From contig JAOTSD010000013.1 of the NCBI GenBank assembly GCA_030247555.1, positions 1-64,000 of the forward strand: a stretch of 64,000 bases of DNA, in the 5' to 3' direction. Under the pieces are notes generated by a model that was given only the letters and a program-made list of their open reading frames with translations, made no database searches and was not told the DNA's origin. Below are positions 16,389 to 25,051 of the stretch, one piece after another. Position 1 is the stretch's first letter. Each line of letters begins with the position of its first letter. The position numbers were made by a program, and so were the translations under genes. Source of the stretch: Siculibacillus sp. Lineage in GTDB: Bacteria; Pseudomonadota; Alphaproteobacteria; Rhizobiales; Ancalomicrobiaceae.

Positions 16389-17681
16389 ATGCCCCCGACC
16401 GCCCCACCCCATGCGCTCTCCCTCTACGCCGCGACCGCCCATGCCGCCCCCGAGCGCCCGGCGCTCGACGGCGACACCTCCGCCGACGTCTGCGTCGTCG
16501 GCGCCGGATTCACCGGTCTTTCCACCGCGCTCCATCTGGCGAAGAAGGGTCGCTCGGTGGTGCTGCTCGAGGCCAACCGGGTCGGCTGGGGTGCCTCGGG
16601 GCGCAATGGCGGCCAACTCCATTCCGGCCAGCGCCGCGACCAGGAGACGCTGGAGGCGTGGTTCGGCGAGGCGCGCGCCCGGGCGCTCTTCGACCTCGCC
16701 GAGGAATCGAAACGTACGGTCAAGGGCCTGATCGCCGAGCACGCCATCGACTGCGACTGGCGCGACGGCCTGATCCACGCCGTCCACAAGAAGGCCTGGC
16801 TCGGCGATGCGACACGCGAGGTCGACCACCTCGTCGCCCGCTACGGCTATCCCGGCACCTCGCTCCTCGACGCCGGCGAACTCGCCGCGGCGATCGGCAC
16901 CGACGTCTATTTCGGCGGCTGGCGCGACGGCACCGCCGGCCATCTCCACCCGCTGAACTTCTGCCTCGGCCTCGCCCGCGCCGCGGAAGAGGCCGGCGTG
17001 CGCATCCACGAGGCGACCCGCGTCACCGAGGTTTCCCGCGCCGCCACCACCGGCGCCGGCCGCGTCGTCACCCCCGGCGGCACCGTCACCGCGAGCGACG
17101 TGGTGATCGCCGCCAACGGCCATCTCGACGGCCTCGTGCCCGAGATCGACGCCCGCGTCATGCCGATCCGCAACTACGTCGCCGCCACCGCGCCGCTGGG
17201 CGACCTCGCCGACCGGCTGATTCCCGGCCGCGAGGCCGTCGCCGACAGCCGTTTCGTCGTCCACTACTGGCGGCTCTCCGCCGACGGGCGGCTGGTCTTC
17301 GGCGGCGGCGAGACCTACGGCCACCGCGACCCGAAGGACATCGCGGCCTTCGTCCGCGCCCACATGGCCAAGATCTATCCCGGCCTCGCCGGGGTCGAGA
17401 TCACCCACGCCTGGGGCGGCACCCTCGCCGTCACCATGAACCGCATGCCCTTCTTCCGCCGTCTGCGCCCCGGCCTCTACACCGCCTGCGGCTATTCCGG
17501 CCACGGCGTCGCCATCGCCACGCTCGCCGGCAAGCTGATGGCCGAGGCGATCGAGGGCGACACCGCGCGCTTCGACGTGATGAGTTCGATTCCCGCGCGG
17601 AAGTTCCCCGGTGGCCGGCTCTTCCGCCTTCCGACCCTGGTGCTCGCCATGAGCTGGTTCGCGCTGCGCGACCGGCTGTGA
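16389..17681 (+). CDS. FAD-dependent oxidoreductase, gamma-glutamylputrescine oxidase (PuuB) type
   Basis: A 430-residue DAO-superfamily flavoprotein. The Rossmann dinucleotide motif VCVVGAGFTGLSTALHLAKKG (about 36-56) is followed by VGWGASGRNGGQLHSGQ, the second FAD contact typical of PuuB/OrdL. The C-terminal part has HAWGGTLAVTMNRMPFF and CGYSGHGVAIATLAGKL. PuuB oxidises gamma-glutamylputrescine to gamma-glutamyl-aminobutyraldehyde with release of ammonia and peroxide. With the two ligases this gives the first two steps of the glutamylated putrescine route. The next enzymes (PuuC aldehyde dehydrogenase, PuuD hydrolase) are not adjacent. The start at 16389 was chosen because the longer frame runs into the aminotransferase gene. 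Confidence 0.88.
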   Translation: MPPTAPPHALSLYAATAHAAPERPALDGDTSADVCVVGAGFTGLSTALHLAKKGRSVVLLEANRVGWGASGRNGGQLHSGQRRDQETLEAWFGEARARALFDLAEESKRTVKGLIAEHAIDCDWRDGLIHAVHKKAWLGDATREVDHLVARYGYPGTSLLDAGELAAAIGTDVYFGGWRDGTAGHLHPLNFCLGLARAAEEAGVRIHEATRVTEVSRAATTGAGRVVTPGGTVTASDVVIAANGHLDGLVPEIDARVMPIRNYVAATAPLGDLADRLIPGREAVADSRFVVHYWRLSADGRLVFGGGETYGHRDPKDIAAFVRAHMAKIYPGLAGVEITHAWGGTLAVTMNRMPFFRRLRPGLYTACGYSGHGVAIATLAGKLMAEAIEGDTARFDVMSSIPARKFPGGRLFRLPTLVLAMSWFALRDRL

Positions 17682-17906
17682 AGGGGAATTCGGAATTGGC
17701 GATTGCCGGACGGCGCGGCCGGTCGCATGCTCGCGCCGCCTCCCGTCGGACGCTCCACGTCGCATCCCTCGATGCCGCGCGGCCGCCGGCGGCGACCGAC
17801 GACACTCTCCAGCGACCGCGAACCCCGGAGATCGCCGATGCCACCCTCGAACCGCGATTCCCTTCCCGCCTCGCCACCGACGACACCCCCGAGCGGAGGC
17901 CGTTTC

Positions 17907-18767
17907 ATGCGCTTCCTCAAGACCGCCCTTTTCGCCGTCGCCGCCCTCTTCGCCGTCGGCTTCGTCTTCGGCGGCTTCTACACCGTCGCCCCCGGCGAGC
18001 GTGGCGTGCTGATCCGTCTCGGCTCGATCGTCCGGATCTCCGAACCGGGTCTCCACTTCAAGATTCCCTATGTCGACCGCGTCCAGCCGATCTCGGTGCA
18101 GACCCACGTCATGCGACTGGAGAAGGTCGAGAGCTATTCCAAGGATCAGCAGCCGGCCGACATGCGCATCTCGGTCAACTGGGAGATCCCACCCTCCGTG
18201 GTGGCCGACGTGGTCGCCGAGTTCGGCAACGAGCAGCAGATGGTCGACCGGCTGATCTCCCCGCGCGTCCATTCGGAGTTCAAGGTGGTGTTCGGCCAGT
18301 TCACCGCCGCCACCGCCATCCAGGAGCGCGGCAAGCTGACCATCGACGCCACCGCCGCCCTGCAACGCGCCGTCCAGGGCCCGGTGCGCATCGTCAGCCT
18401 CCAGATCGAGAACATCGACTTCTCCGACGCCTACGAGAAGTCGATCGAGCAACGCATGCTGGCCGAGGTCGAGGTGCAGCGGCTGAGGCAGAACGCCGAG
18501 CGCGAGAAGGTCCAGGCCGAGATCACCGTCACCGTCGCCCGCGCCGATGCCGACGCCGTGCGCCAGAAGGCGATGGCCGACGCCGAGGCGATCAAGCTGC
18601 GCGGCAACGCCGAGGCCGAGGTCATCCGCGCCCGTGGCGCCGCGCTGAAGGAGACTCCCGGCCTCGTCGACCTCGCCGCCGTCGAACGCTGGAACGGTGT
18701 CCTGCCGACCCAGATGATCCCGGGCGGCACGTTGCCCTTCATCGAACTCGGCAACAAGGCGAAGTGA
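17907..18767 (+). CDS. SPFH/prohibitin-family membrane protein
   Basis: A 286-residue protein with an N-terminal membrane anchor (residues 4-24), then a band-7/SPFH domain (YTVAPGERGVLIRLGSIVRISEPGLHFKIPYVD) and a charged helical C-terminal region rich in A, E, K and R (about 180-250) that is probably coiled coil. This is the prohibitin/HflC architecture: ring-forming membrane proteins that often sit next to, or modulate, FtsH and other membrane proteases. A GGAGG site 7 nt before 17907 favours this start; an in-frame ATG at 17838 with CGGAG would add 23 residues. No HflK partner is adjacent, and ftsH is 20 kb away, so a functional link is speculative. Confidence 0.85.
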   Translation: MRFLKTALFAVAALFAVGFVFGGFYTVAPGERGVLIRLGSIVRISEPGLHFKIPYVDRVQPISVQTHVMRLEKVESYSKDQQPADMRISVNWEIPPSVVADVVAEFGNEQQMVDRLISPRVHSEFKVVFGQFTAATAIQERGKLTIDATAALQRAVQGPVRIVSLQIENIDFSDAYEKSIEQRMLAEVEVQRLRQNAEREKVQAEITVTVARADADAVRQKAMADAEAIKLRGNAEAEVIRARGAALKETPGLVDLAAVERWNGVLPTQMIPGGTLPFIELGNKAK

Positions 18768-18888
18768 ACTCGCCCGACACCGCCGACGCTCGCCGGCGCA
18801 CCTCGCGCCGGTGACCGCCGCCGCCCTCGAGGACGCCCGATCCGGGCCGGACGGGGAGCCGGGCCGAAGCGGACCGCGAACAAAAGGA

Positions 18889-18916
18889 CCGGGGACGGAG
18901 GAAAATCCGTCCCCGG
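18889..18916. terminator. Stem-loop, probable terminator of the prohibitin-like gene
   Basis: CCGGGGACGGA and TCCGTCCCCGG form an 11-bp perfect stem with a 6-nt GA-rich loop, about 120 bp after the prohibitin-like stop. There is no T-run. It may act in either direction, since the genes on both sides converge on it. Confidence 0.5.
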
Positions 18917-19050
18917 CCGAAGGACCAGCGAAATATCAAGCCGGCGATCGTGATCATGCGCCCCGCCCCCGCGAATCGGGAGCATCGAGCGGATCGGAGG
19001 CCCGTGGAGCCTCCCTCGCGACCAAGCGCCGCGCATCCCCCATTTGAGGT

Positions 19051-19084
19051 ATGCTCCGCTCGGTCCGGCGGTCGAGCGGAGCAT
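19051..19084. repeat. 12-bp inverted repeat with 10-bp loop
   Basis: Arms ATGCTCCGCTCG (19051-19062) and CGAGCGGAGCAT (19073-19084) are exact reverse complements. An overlapping alternative pairing exists between CTCGGTCC (19059-19066) and GGACCGAG (19085-19092). It lies about 110 bp beyond the stop of the minus-strand permease and could be its terminator or a protein-binding site. Confidence 0.5.
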
Positions 19085-19191
19085 GGACCGAGTGGTCCGC
19101 GCCTCCAGACGTCGGGGCCCTCGGCGGAAGCGAGAGCCGGGCCGCCCGCCGGTTGGCGAGGCGACCCGGACGTTCCCGTGAGAGCGGGGCT

Positions 19192-20499
19192 TCAGCCGGC
19201 GCTCTCCTCCTCGTCGTGGCGACGGTCGAGCAGCGCGTAGAGCGCGATCGCCCCGAAGGTGGCGGTGCCGATGCCGCCCAGCGTGAAGCCGCCGAGATGC
19301 AGCGTCAGGTCGCCGGCGCCGGCGATCACCGCCGCGGCGGTGGTGATGAGGTTCTTGGTCTTGGAGAAGTCGACCCGGCTCTCCACCCAGATGCGGCCGG
19401 CGGTCGCCGTGATCAGGCCGAAGATGACGATCGACAGGCCACCGATCACCGGTCCCGGGATGGTCAGGATCAGCGCCCCGAACTTCGGCGAGAAGCCGAA
19501 GAGGATGGCGATCGCCGCCGCCACGACGAAGACGATGGTCGAATATATGCGGGTGACCGCCATGACGCCCATGTTCTCGGCATAGGTGGTCACGCCCGTG
19601 CCGCCCGACATGCCCGAGACGATGGTGGCGATGCCGTCGCCGACGAAGGCGCGGCCCATGTAGGGGTCGAGATTGCGGCCGGTCATCGCGCCGATCGCCT
19701 TGATGTGCCCGAGGTTCTCGGCGACCAGGATGATCGCCACCGGCGCGATCAGCGCCATGGCGCCGAAGGAGAAGGTGGGCGCGGAGAACTGCGGCAGGCC
19801 GAACCACGCCGCCGAGGCGAGGCCGGAGAAGTCGATCGGTTTGCCCATGCCGAAGGCGGCCGCGCCGATCGCGTAGAAGAGATAGCCGACGAGGCCCCCG
19901 ATCAGCACCGGGATGCGCTTCAGCGTGCCCGGCGCGTAGACCGCCGCCACACCGACCGCGACGATGGTGACGAGGCCGACGGTGCGGTCGAAGTCGGAGG
20001 CCGAGATGCCCTTGACCGCGATCGGCGCCAGATTGAGGCCGATCGCCGCGACGATGGCGCCGGTGACCACCGGCGGCATCAGCTTCTCGATCCACCGGTA
20101 GCCGGCCTTGATCACGACGAGACCGATGATCGTGTAGACCACGCCCGCCGCGATGATGCCGCCGAGCGCCGGCCCGATGTTGGTGTTCGGCCCCGTGCCG
20201 GCATAGGCGGAAGCCGCGATGACCACCGCGATGAAGGAAAAGCTCGAACCGAGGTAGGACGGTACCCGCCCGCCGACGATGAAGAAGAAGATCAGCGTGC
20301 CGATGCCCGACATCAGCACGGCGACGTTCGGGTCGAAACCCATGATGATCGGGGCGAGCACGGTCGATCCGAACATCGCGACGACATGCTGGAAGCCGGC
20401 GACGAAGGTCTGCGGCCACGGCAATCGCTCGTCGGGCGCCACCCGATCGGCGGTGGTGACTGTCCAGGTCGGGAACCAGCGCGTCGAAGGCTCGGTCAT
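19192..20499 (-). CDS. NCS2-family uracil permease (UraA/RutG-like)
   Basis: A 435-residue multi-pass membrane protein of the nucleobase:cation symporter-2 (NAT) family. The start at 20499 gives MTEPSTRWFP; the longer frame to 20643 adds an implausible Arg/Pro-rich leader. The substrate-binding signature GGTGVTTYAENMGVMAVTRIYS matches the UraA/RutG branch that carries uracil, and about 12-14 hydrophobic segments are visible. It would import a pyrimidine base with protons. It stands alone, with no rut or pyrimidine genes beside it. It differs in signature from the second NCS2 protein in this window. Confidence 0.87.
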   Translation of the reverse strand: MTEPSTRWFPTWTVTTADRVAPDERLPWPQTFVAGFQHVVAMFGSTVLAPIIMGFDPNVAVLMSGIGTLIFFFIVGGRVPSYLGSSFSFIAVVIAASAYAGTGPNTNIGPALGGIIAAGVVYTIIGLVVIKAGYRWIEKLMPPVVTGAIVAAIGLNLAPIAVKGISASDFDRTVGLVTIVAVGVAAVYAPGTLKRIPVLIGGLVGYLFYAIGAAAFGMGKPIDFSGLASAAWFGLPQFSAPTFSFGAMALIAPVAIILVAENLGHIKAIGAMTGRNLDPYMGRAFVGDGIATIVSGMSGGTGVTTYAENMGVMAVTRIYSTIVFVVAAAIAILFGFSPKFGALILTIPGPVIGGLSIVIFGLITATAGRIWVESRVDFSKTKNLITTAAAVIAGAGDLTLHLGGFTLGGIGTATFGAIALYALLDRRHDEEESAG

Positions 20500-20703
20500 G
20501 TCGTCCTCACGGGGAAATGTCGGGGCGGGGGACGCGGGCGAGAATCGAGTGGGCCTGAGATTTCGCCCGGCGCCGTTCGACGAACGTAGAGTGAGTCGCG
20601 CGGGCGCAACACGGCGGAAAAGCGGCGCCACGGGGATGTCCACCGGAGAGAATGGGCAGTCGCCGGCGGACGGATGGGCGTCGGAAGGCGACGCCCCCGA
20701 GAT

Positions 20704-21543
20704 CTACCGCACCCCGTGCCGCGCCGCCGCCTCCCGCCCGGCCGCTTCGAGCCGCACGAGGAAATCGCCGAGCATCGCCTCGACGAGTTGCTTCGCCGGT
20801 TCGGGAGCCGTGTGCGGGGAACCGGCCGCATAGGGCGGCTCGGGGGCGTATTCGGCGAGAAGCTGCACCGTCTCGGCATAGAGCCGATCGCGAAGTTCGC
20901 CGACCAGCGTCAGGCCGAAATCGAGGCCGGCCGTCACCCCGGCGCCGGTGATTCGGTTGCGATCCCGCACCACGCGCCGGTCGACGGGAACCGCCCCGAA
21001 CACCGGCAGGAGCGACCGGGTCGTCCAGTGTGACGTCGCCTCGTAGCCCTTCAGCAACCCCGCTGCGCCGAGGATGAGCGAACCGGTGCACACCGAGGTG
21101 ACGAAGCGGGCGCGACCACCGCGGTCGGCGACGAAGGCGACCGTCTCCTCGTCCTTCATCGCCGCCAGCGTGCCATTGGACCCACCCGGAACGAAGAAGA
21201 TGTCGAGATCCGCGGCCACCTCGGCGAAGCTCGCGTCGGGCACCAGGACGAGGCCGGATTCGCTCCTCACCGGCTCGCGTGTCCGGGCGACGAGGCGTGT
21301 CTCCGCGCCCATCAGGCTGGTCAGCATGTGGTGCGGACCAACGAGATCGAGAGCGGTGAAGCCGGGATAGAGGAGCATCGCGATCTTCTCGCGACCCATC
21401 CAGCCGGTCGGCATGCCCATGTCGTGAGCGGCGGAGGGTGAAGCGGAGGGCGCACCCTCCGCCGCCCGCGGCGAACCGGAGACAAGGGCGAGGGCGAGGG
21501 CGGCGAGGCCCCCGCCCAATTCACGGCGCGTCGGTGTGGTCAT
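20704..21543 (-). CDS. DJ-1/PfpI-family protein with twin-arginine-like leader
   Basis: A 279-residue protein. The N-terminus (MTTPTRRELGGGLAALALALVSG) resembles a twin-arginine or Sec signal. From about residue 52 there is a DJ-1/PfpI domain (EKIAMLLYPGFTALDLVGPHHML...LDIFFVPGGSNG) with the nucleophile-elbow cysteine C152 in VCTGSLILGAAGLL. The closest architecture is the isonitrile-hydratase-like/GlxA-N group without the AraC domain. Function is unknown. It ends the minus-strand run starting with the TonB receptor (12-bp gap), so co-expression with metal uptake is likely. The annotated start leaves out an upstream shadow extension. Confidence 0.83.
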   Translation of the reverse strand: MTTPTRRELGGGLAALALALVSGSPRAAEGAPSASPSAAHDMGMPTGWMGREKIAMLLYPGFTALDLVGPHHMLTSLMGAETRLVARTREPVRSESGLVLVPDASFAEVAADLDIFFVPGGSNGTLAAMKDEETVAFVADRGGRARFVTSVCTGSLILGAAGLLKGYEATSHWTTRSLLPVFGAVPVDRRVVRDRNRITGAGVTAGLDFGLTLVGELRDRLYAETVQLLAEYAPEPPYAAGSPHTAPEPAKQLVEAMLGDFLVRLEAAGREAAARHGVR

Positions 21544-21554
21544 CGTGTCCTCCC

Positions 21555-23705
21555 TCAGAACTTCGCGGTGAAGGAGGCGTAGAGCGCCCTCCCTTCGCCC
21601 GGCGCCACCCGACCGTCGAGGTAGGGGTAGCGGACCCAATGATCGCGGTCGGTCAGGTTCTTGGCGGTCAGCGCCACCGACCAGTTGTCCTTCTCGTAGC
21701 CGATCCGGGCATCGAAGGTGGTGTAGCCGCCGGTGAAGTGGGTGTTGGCCGAGGTCAGGGCGGTACGACTCGCGGCGTAGAGGCCGGCGCCGAGCGACAG
21801 GCCCTTCAACGCGTCGTCGGTGAAGCGATAGGTGCCCCACAGCCGGGCGCTGTCGGCGGGGACGCCTTCGATGAGGTTGCCGGCCGGGATGGTGGTGTCC
21901 TTCTCGTAGGTGGCGTTCACGTGGGCGTAGCTCGCCAGGAACGACCAGTTCGGGCTCGGCTGCCAGGTGGCGTCGATCTCGACGCCGCGCGAGCGTTGAA
22001 CCGCGGTCTGGATCTGCTGGCCGGGCACCAACGGATTGGCGGTCGGCACGTTGTTGCGCTCGAGATCGAAGACCGCGAAGGTCGCCGCCAGTCCGCGGGC
22101 GAGTTCGAGCTTCAGGCCGGCTTCGTACTGCTTCGACCCTTCCGGCTTCGGCGCCGTCGGCCCGTTGAAGAACGGCACGGCGCGCAGGCCCTCGGAGTAG
22201 GAGGCGAAGACGGTGAGGCCGTCGACCACGTCGTAGGCCGCACCGAGACGCGGCAACACCTTCGTCTCGTCGGTGTGGAACGACGCACCGGTGGTCAGTT
22301 CGTTGGACCGGATGTCGACGTTCGCGAGCTTCAGCGCCGCCAGCAGGTGCAGCCGATCCCAGACGTCGGACTGCCACTGGGCGGTCAGGCCGCGCTGAAC
22401 GTAGACGTTGTCGATGTTGGAGAAGGTGGTGAAGAGACCCGGAACCGGTTGGACATAGCCCGGGAAGATCGGGTTGGTGAAGTCGACGAGACCCGCGAGA
22501 TCCGCATCCAGACGTCCGCGGTCGCCGACCCGGTTGATGTCGGCGCTCAGCAACAGACGGTTACGGGTGACGCCCCAGTCGAACTTGCCGAGCAGGTTGG
22601 CGCTGACCGTGACCTCGTGGTTGTCCTCACCGAGATACCCGTTGAACACTCCGAAGAACGAGCCGAGGAACGGCGCCTGGCCCATCAGCAGTTGCGAGTA
22701 CTCGCGGAAGTTCGACCTGCTCGCCCGCGCGGTGACGAAGGCCGACCAGGTCTCGTCGAAGGTTTGGTCGAGGCGGGCGGTGAGGCCCTGGTAGGAGGTC
22801 TCCGACTTCGGAAGGTTCGGATCGGAGGGGAAGAGGCTGCGACGGATGGAGAACAGCGACTGATCGAGCGTGCCGACGGCCGGCAGACCGGTGTAGTCCT
22901 GCTGTTCGCGATGGCTGAGACGGGCCTGGAGGGTGAGCTTGGTGTCGCCGCCGTTGCCGAAGACCAGAGTCGGGTCGAGTTCGTAACTGCGCCGGTCGAG
23001 TGTGTCGATGCCGGCGACCCCGGTCCGCTCGTACTGGCCGGTGACGCGGAAGAGCACCGAGCCATCCTTGCTCATCGGCATGTTCACGTCGAACCACGGG
23101 CTGATCAGACCGTTGGTGCCGAAGGTCGTGCCGATTTGATGGGAGGCCTGCGGCGTCGGCAGCTTCGAGACGACATTGACGATACCGCCGATCGGCCCTT
23201 GCCCTCCCTGATGCAGGATGCTGCCGGGGCCTTTCGAAACCTCGATGCGCTCGACGTTGGCGAGCAGATCGCGGGCGCCGTTGTCGTAGTAGTTGGGCAG
23301 TCCGTCGATGAAATGCTCTCCGGAGAAGCCGCGCACCCGCGGGCTGATCTGCCCGGCGAAGAGCGGGTTCAGCGCCTGGACGCCCGAGACGTTCTGCAGC
23401 GCTTCCGCCTGCGAGACGGCGCCCTGATCCTCGATCGCCTTCTTCGGCAGCACTTGGACCGAGCGCGGGATGGCGCGCAGCGGCGTCTCGGTGTTGGTGG
23501 CGCTGCCGGCGGTGAGCGCCTGCCAGCCCTTGACCGGACCGGCGGTGGTCTTCTCGGCGCCGGAGCCGGCGGCCGCCCCCTCGGCCGTCACCACGACTTC
23601 CGGAAGCGTCGCGGATGGGGATTGCTGGGCGAGAACCGGCGAAGCGGTGAGCACGACGGTGAGGGTGAGGAGCCCTGCGCTCCCCATGTGACGAACGGTG
23701 TTCAT
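21555..23705 (-). CDS. TonB-dependent siderophore receptor
   Basis: A 716-residue outer-membrane receptor with a Sec signal (cleavage after VLA near residue 26). It has a TonB-box-like LPEVVVTAEG, a plug domain (TPLRAIPRSVQVLPKKAIEDQG...LQNVSGVQ...VRGFSGEHFIDGLPNYY...VERIEVSKGPGSIL) and a 22-strand barrel ending in a C-terminal Phe (LYASFTAKF). The plug sequence places it with FhuA/FecA-like siderophore receptors (TIGR01783 type). It would take up a ferric siderophore using TonB/ExbB/ExbD energy. No ferric-siderophore ABC importer is in the window. The DUF2946 gene lies just upstream and the DJ-1 gene just downstream. Confidence 0.92.
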   Translation of the reverse strand: MNTVRHMGSAGLLTLTVVLTASPVLAQQSPSATLPEVVVTAEGAAAGSGAEKTTAGPVKGWQALTAGSATNTETPLRAIPRSVQVLPKKAIEDQGAVSQAEALQNVSGVQALNPLFAGQISPRVRGFSGEHFIDGLPNYYDNGARDLLANVERIEVSKGPGSILHQGGQGPIGGIVNVVSKLPTPQASHQIGTTFGTNGLISPWFDVNMPMSKDGSVLFRVTGQYERTGVAGIDTLDRRSYELDPTLVFGNGGDTKLTLQARLSHREQQDYTGLPAVGTLDQSLFSIRRSLFPSDPNLPKSETSYQGLTARLDQTFDETWSAFVTARASRSNFREYSQLLMGQAPFLGSFFGVFNGYLGEDNHEVTVSANLLGKFDWGVTRNRLLLSADINRVGDRGRLDADLAGLVDFTNPIFPGYVQPVPGLFTTFSNIDNVYVQRGLTAQWQSDVWDRLHLLAALKLANVDIRSNELTTGASFHTDETKVLPRLGAAYDVVDGLTVFASYSEGLRAVPFFNGPTAPKPEGSKQYEAGLKLELARGLAATFAVFDLERNNVPTANPLVPGQQIQTAVQRSRGVEIDATWQPSPNWSFLASYAHVNATYEKDTTIPAGNLIEGVPADSARLWGTYRFTDDALKGLSLGAGLYAASRTALTSANTHFTGGYTTFDARIGYEKDNWSVALTAKNLTDRDHWVRYPYLDGRVAPGEGRALYASFTAKF

Positions 23706-23791
23706 GGTCTTCTCCCGTGGGGCGACGGATGTCGAGCCCCGTGACGGCGGTCACACCTCACCCGTCGGGCGAGGCGTGTCGAAATCGTCGA

Positions 23792-24208
23792 TCAGGAGAA
23801 GACGGGAGGCGCGCGGCCTCGGATGCGGTCGAGAAGCCGAGCGTTGGCGACCGGCTCGACACGAACGGACCAGTCCGCGGCTCGCACCAACGTGGAGGCC
23901 GGCGCGAACGACGGGGGCGGCGGGGGCGGCGCGAAACCGCCGCTCTGAACGAGTTGGCAGAGCGCGCAGGCATCGCCGCTATGAGACCCCGGGGGATCAC
24001 CGGTGGCATCGTCCGGGTCGCCGTGATCGAGGCCGCAGACGAAAGCGACGGCGAAAGGATCCACCGCGGCCGAGACCATCGCGACGCTCGACCGCACCGG
24101 CGCCACGATCTGAACGATCAACGCCAGAGCGAACAGAAGCCGTGCGACGATGGCGCGCGAACCCGACAACGATCTCCCCCCCCCGAGAGCCCTCGAAACG
24201 ATTAACAC
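23792..24208 (-). CDS. DUF2946-like small membrane/periplasmic protein
   Basis: 138 residues from the ATG at 24208. A single hydrophobic segment (AIVARLLFALALIVQIVAP) precedes a periplasmic tail with HSGDACALCQLVQSGG, whose CxxC pair and surrounding residues resemble DUF2946, and a PPPPPP run. DUF2946 genes often sit beside TonB-dependent receptors and are thought to be metal-related; here it lies 86 bp upstream of one on the same strand. Start choice is uncertain: a run of nine G (24176-24184 on the plus strand as C) falls between the ATG and a possible TTG start at 24169, which would give 125 residues with the G-run as ribosome site. Confidence 0.65.
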   Translation of the reverse strand: MLIVSRALGGGRSLSGSRAIVARLLFALALIVQIVAPVRSSVAMVSAAVDPFAVAFVCGLDHGDPDDATGDPPGSHSGDACALCQLVQSGGFAPPPPPPSFAPASTLVRAADWSVRVEPVANARLLDRIRGRAPPVFS

Positions 24209-24268
24209 CCGCCGAAGTCTTCGCCAAGCGCCCGATCGGAGGATTCGTGGCGACCTTTTCGGGTCACC

Positions 24269-25018
24269 TCACACACACCTCCCCCCGTCCACCTCCAGCG
24301 CCACCCCCGTGATGAACCCCGCCTCGTCGGAGGCGAGCCACAGCGCCGCGTTGGCCATGTCCTCGGGGGTCGACAGCCGCCCGATCGGGATGGTCGAGAC
24401 GAACTTCGCCCGGAGCTCCGGCGTGTCCTCGCCCATGAACAGGCCGAGCATCGGCGTGTCGCCGGCGACCGGGCACAGGCAGTTGACCCGGATCTTCTCC
24501 GGGGCGAGTTCGATCGCCATCGCCTTGGTCAGCGAGATCGCCGCGCCCTTCGAGGCGTTGTACCAGACGAGGCCGGGGCGAGGCCGGATGCCCGCCGTCG
24601 ACGCGGTGTTGATCATCACCCCGCCGCCGCCCTGCACCCGGAACACCGGCACGACGGCCTGCGCCATCCAGTAGATCGCCTTGACGTTGACCGCGAAGAT
24701 CCGGTCGAAGGTCGCCGCGTCGACCTCGAGCATCGGCCGGTTGCGATGGGTGGTGCCGGCGTTGTTGACGACGATGTCGATGCGGCCGAAGCGCGCCGCC
24801 GTACCCTCGACGAGGCTCGCCACCTGATCGCCGTCGGCGACGTCGACCTTCACCCCCAGCGCCGCGCCGCCGATGGCGTCGGCCACCCGCTCCGCCGCCT
24901 CGCCGTCGAGATCGGCGATCACCACCTTCGCCCCTTCCGCGGCGAAGCGTTCGGCGATCCCCCGCCCGAACCCCGACGCCGCCCCGGTGACGATCGCAAC
25001 CTTGCCTTCGAGCCGCAT
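24269..25018 (-). CDS. Short-chain dehydrogenase/reductase (SDR)
   Basis: A 249-residue classical SDR. TGAASGFGRG (11-20) is the NAD(P)-binding glycine motif, and D36-D38 after the second strand favours NAD. NNAG lies at 85-88, the catalytic Tyr153 and Lys157 are in WYNASKG, and the catalytic Ser is in NTASTAG (about 140). The C-terminal ITGVALEVDGGRCV is typical of the FabG/glucose-dehydrogenase subgroup. The substrate cannot be predicted. It starts 33 bp after the aldehyde dehydrogenase stop on the same strand, so the pair probably oxidises an alcohol to an acid in two steps (inference). Confidence 0.88.
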   Translation of the reverse strand: MRLEGKVAIVTGAASGFGRGIAERFAAEGAKVVIADLDGEAAERVADAIGGAALGVKVDVADGDQVASLVEGTAARFGRIDIVVNNAGTTHRNRPMLEVDAATFDRIFAVNVKAIYWMAQAVVPVFRVQGGGGVMINTASTAGIRPRPGLVWYNASKGAAISLTKAMAIELAPEKIRVNCLCPVAGDTPMLGLFMGEDTPELRAKFVSTIPIGRLSTPEDMANAALWLASDEAGFITGVALEVDGGRCV

Positions 25019-25051
25019 GAAACCTTCCCCCTTCGGTCTTCGTTCGTCGCA

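Larger units (their letters stand above)
18768..19191. other. 424-bp convergent intergenic region with two hairpins
   Basis: No supported gene. It separates the convergent prohibitin-like and permease genes. It contains the 11-bp stem at 18889-18916 and the 12-bp inverted repeat at 19051-19084, both annotated separately. The open frames running through it are shadows with unnatural Arg/Gly-rich composition. Confidence 0.6.

Noticed and set aside
18889-19084. Paired hairpins considered as a transposon end or integron attC site
   Set aside because: No transposase or integrase is nearby, there are no target duplications, and the two hairpins do not share sequence.
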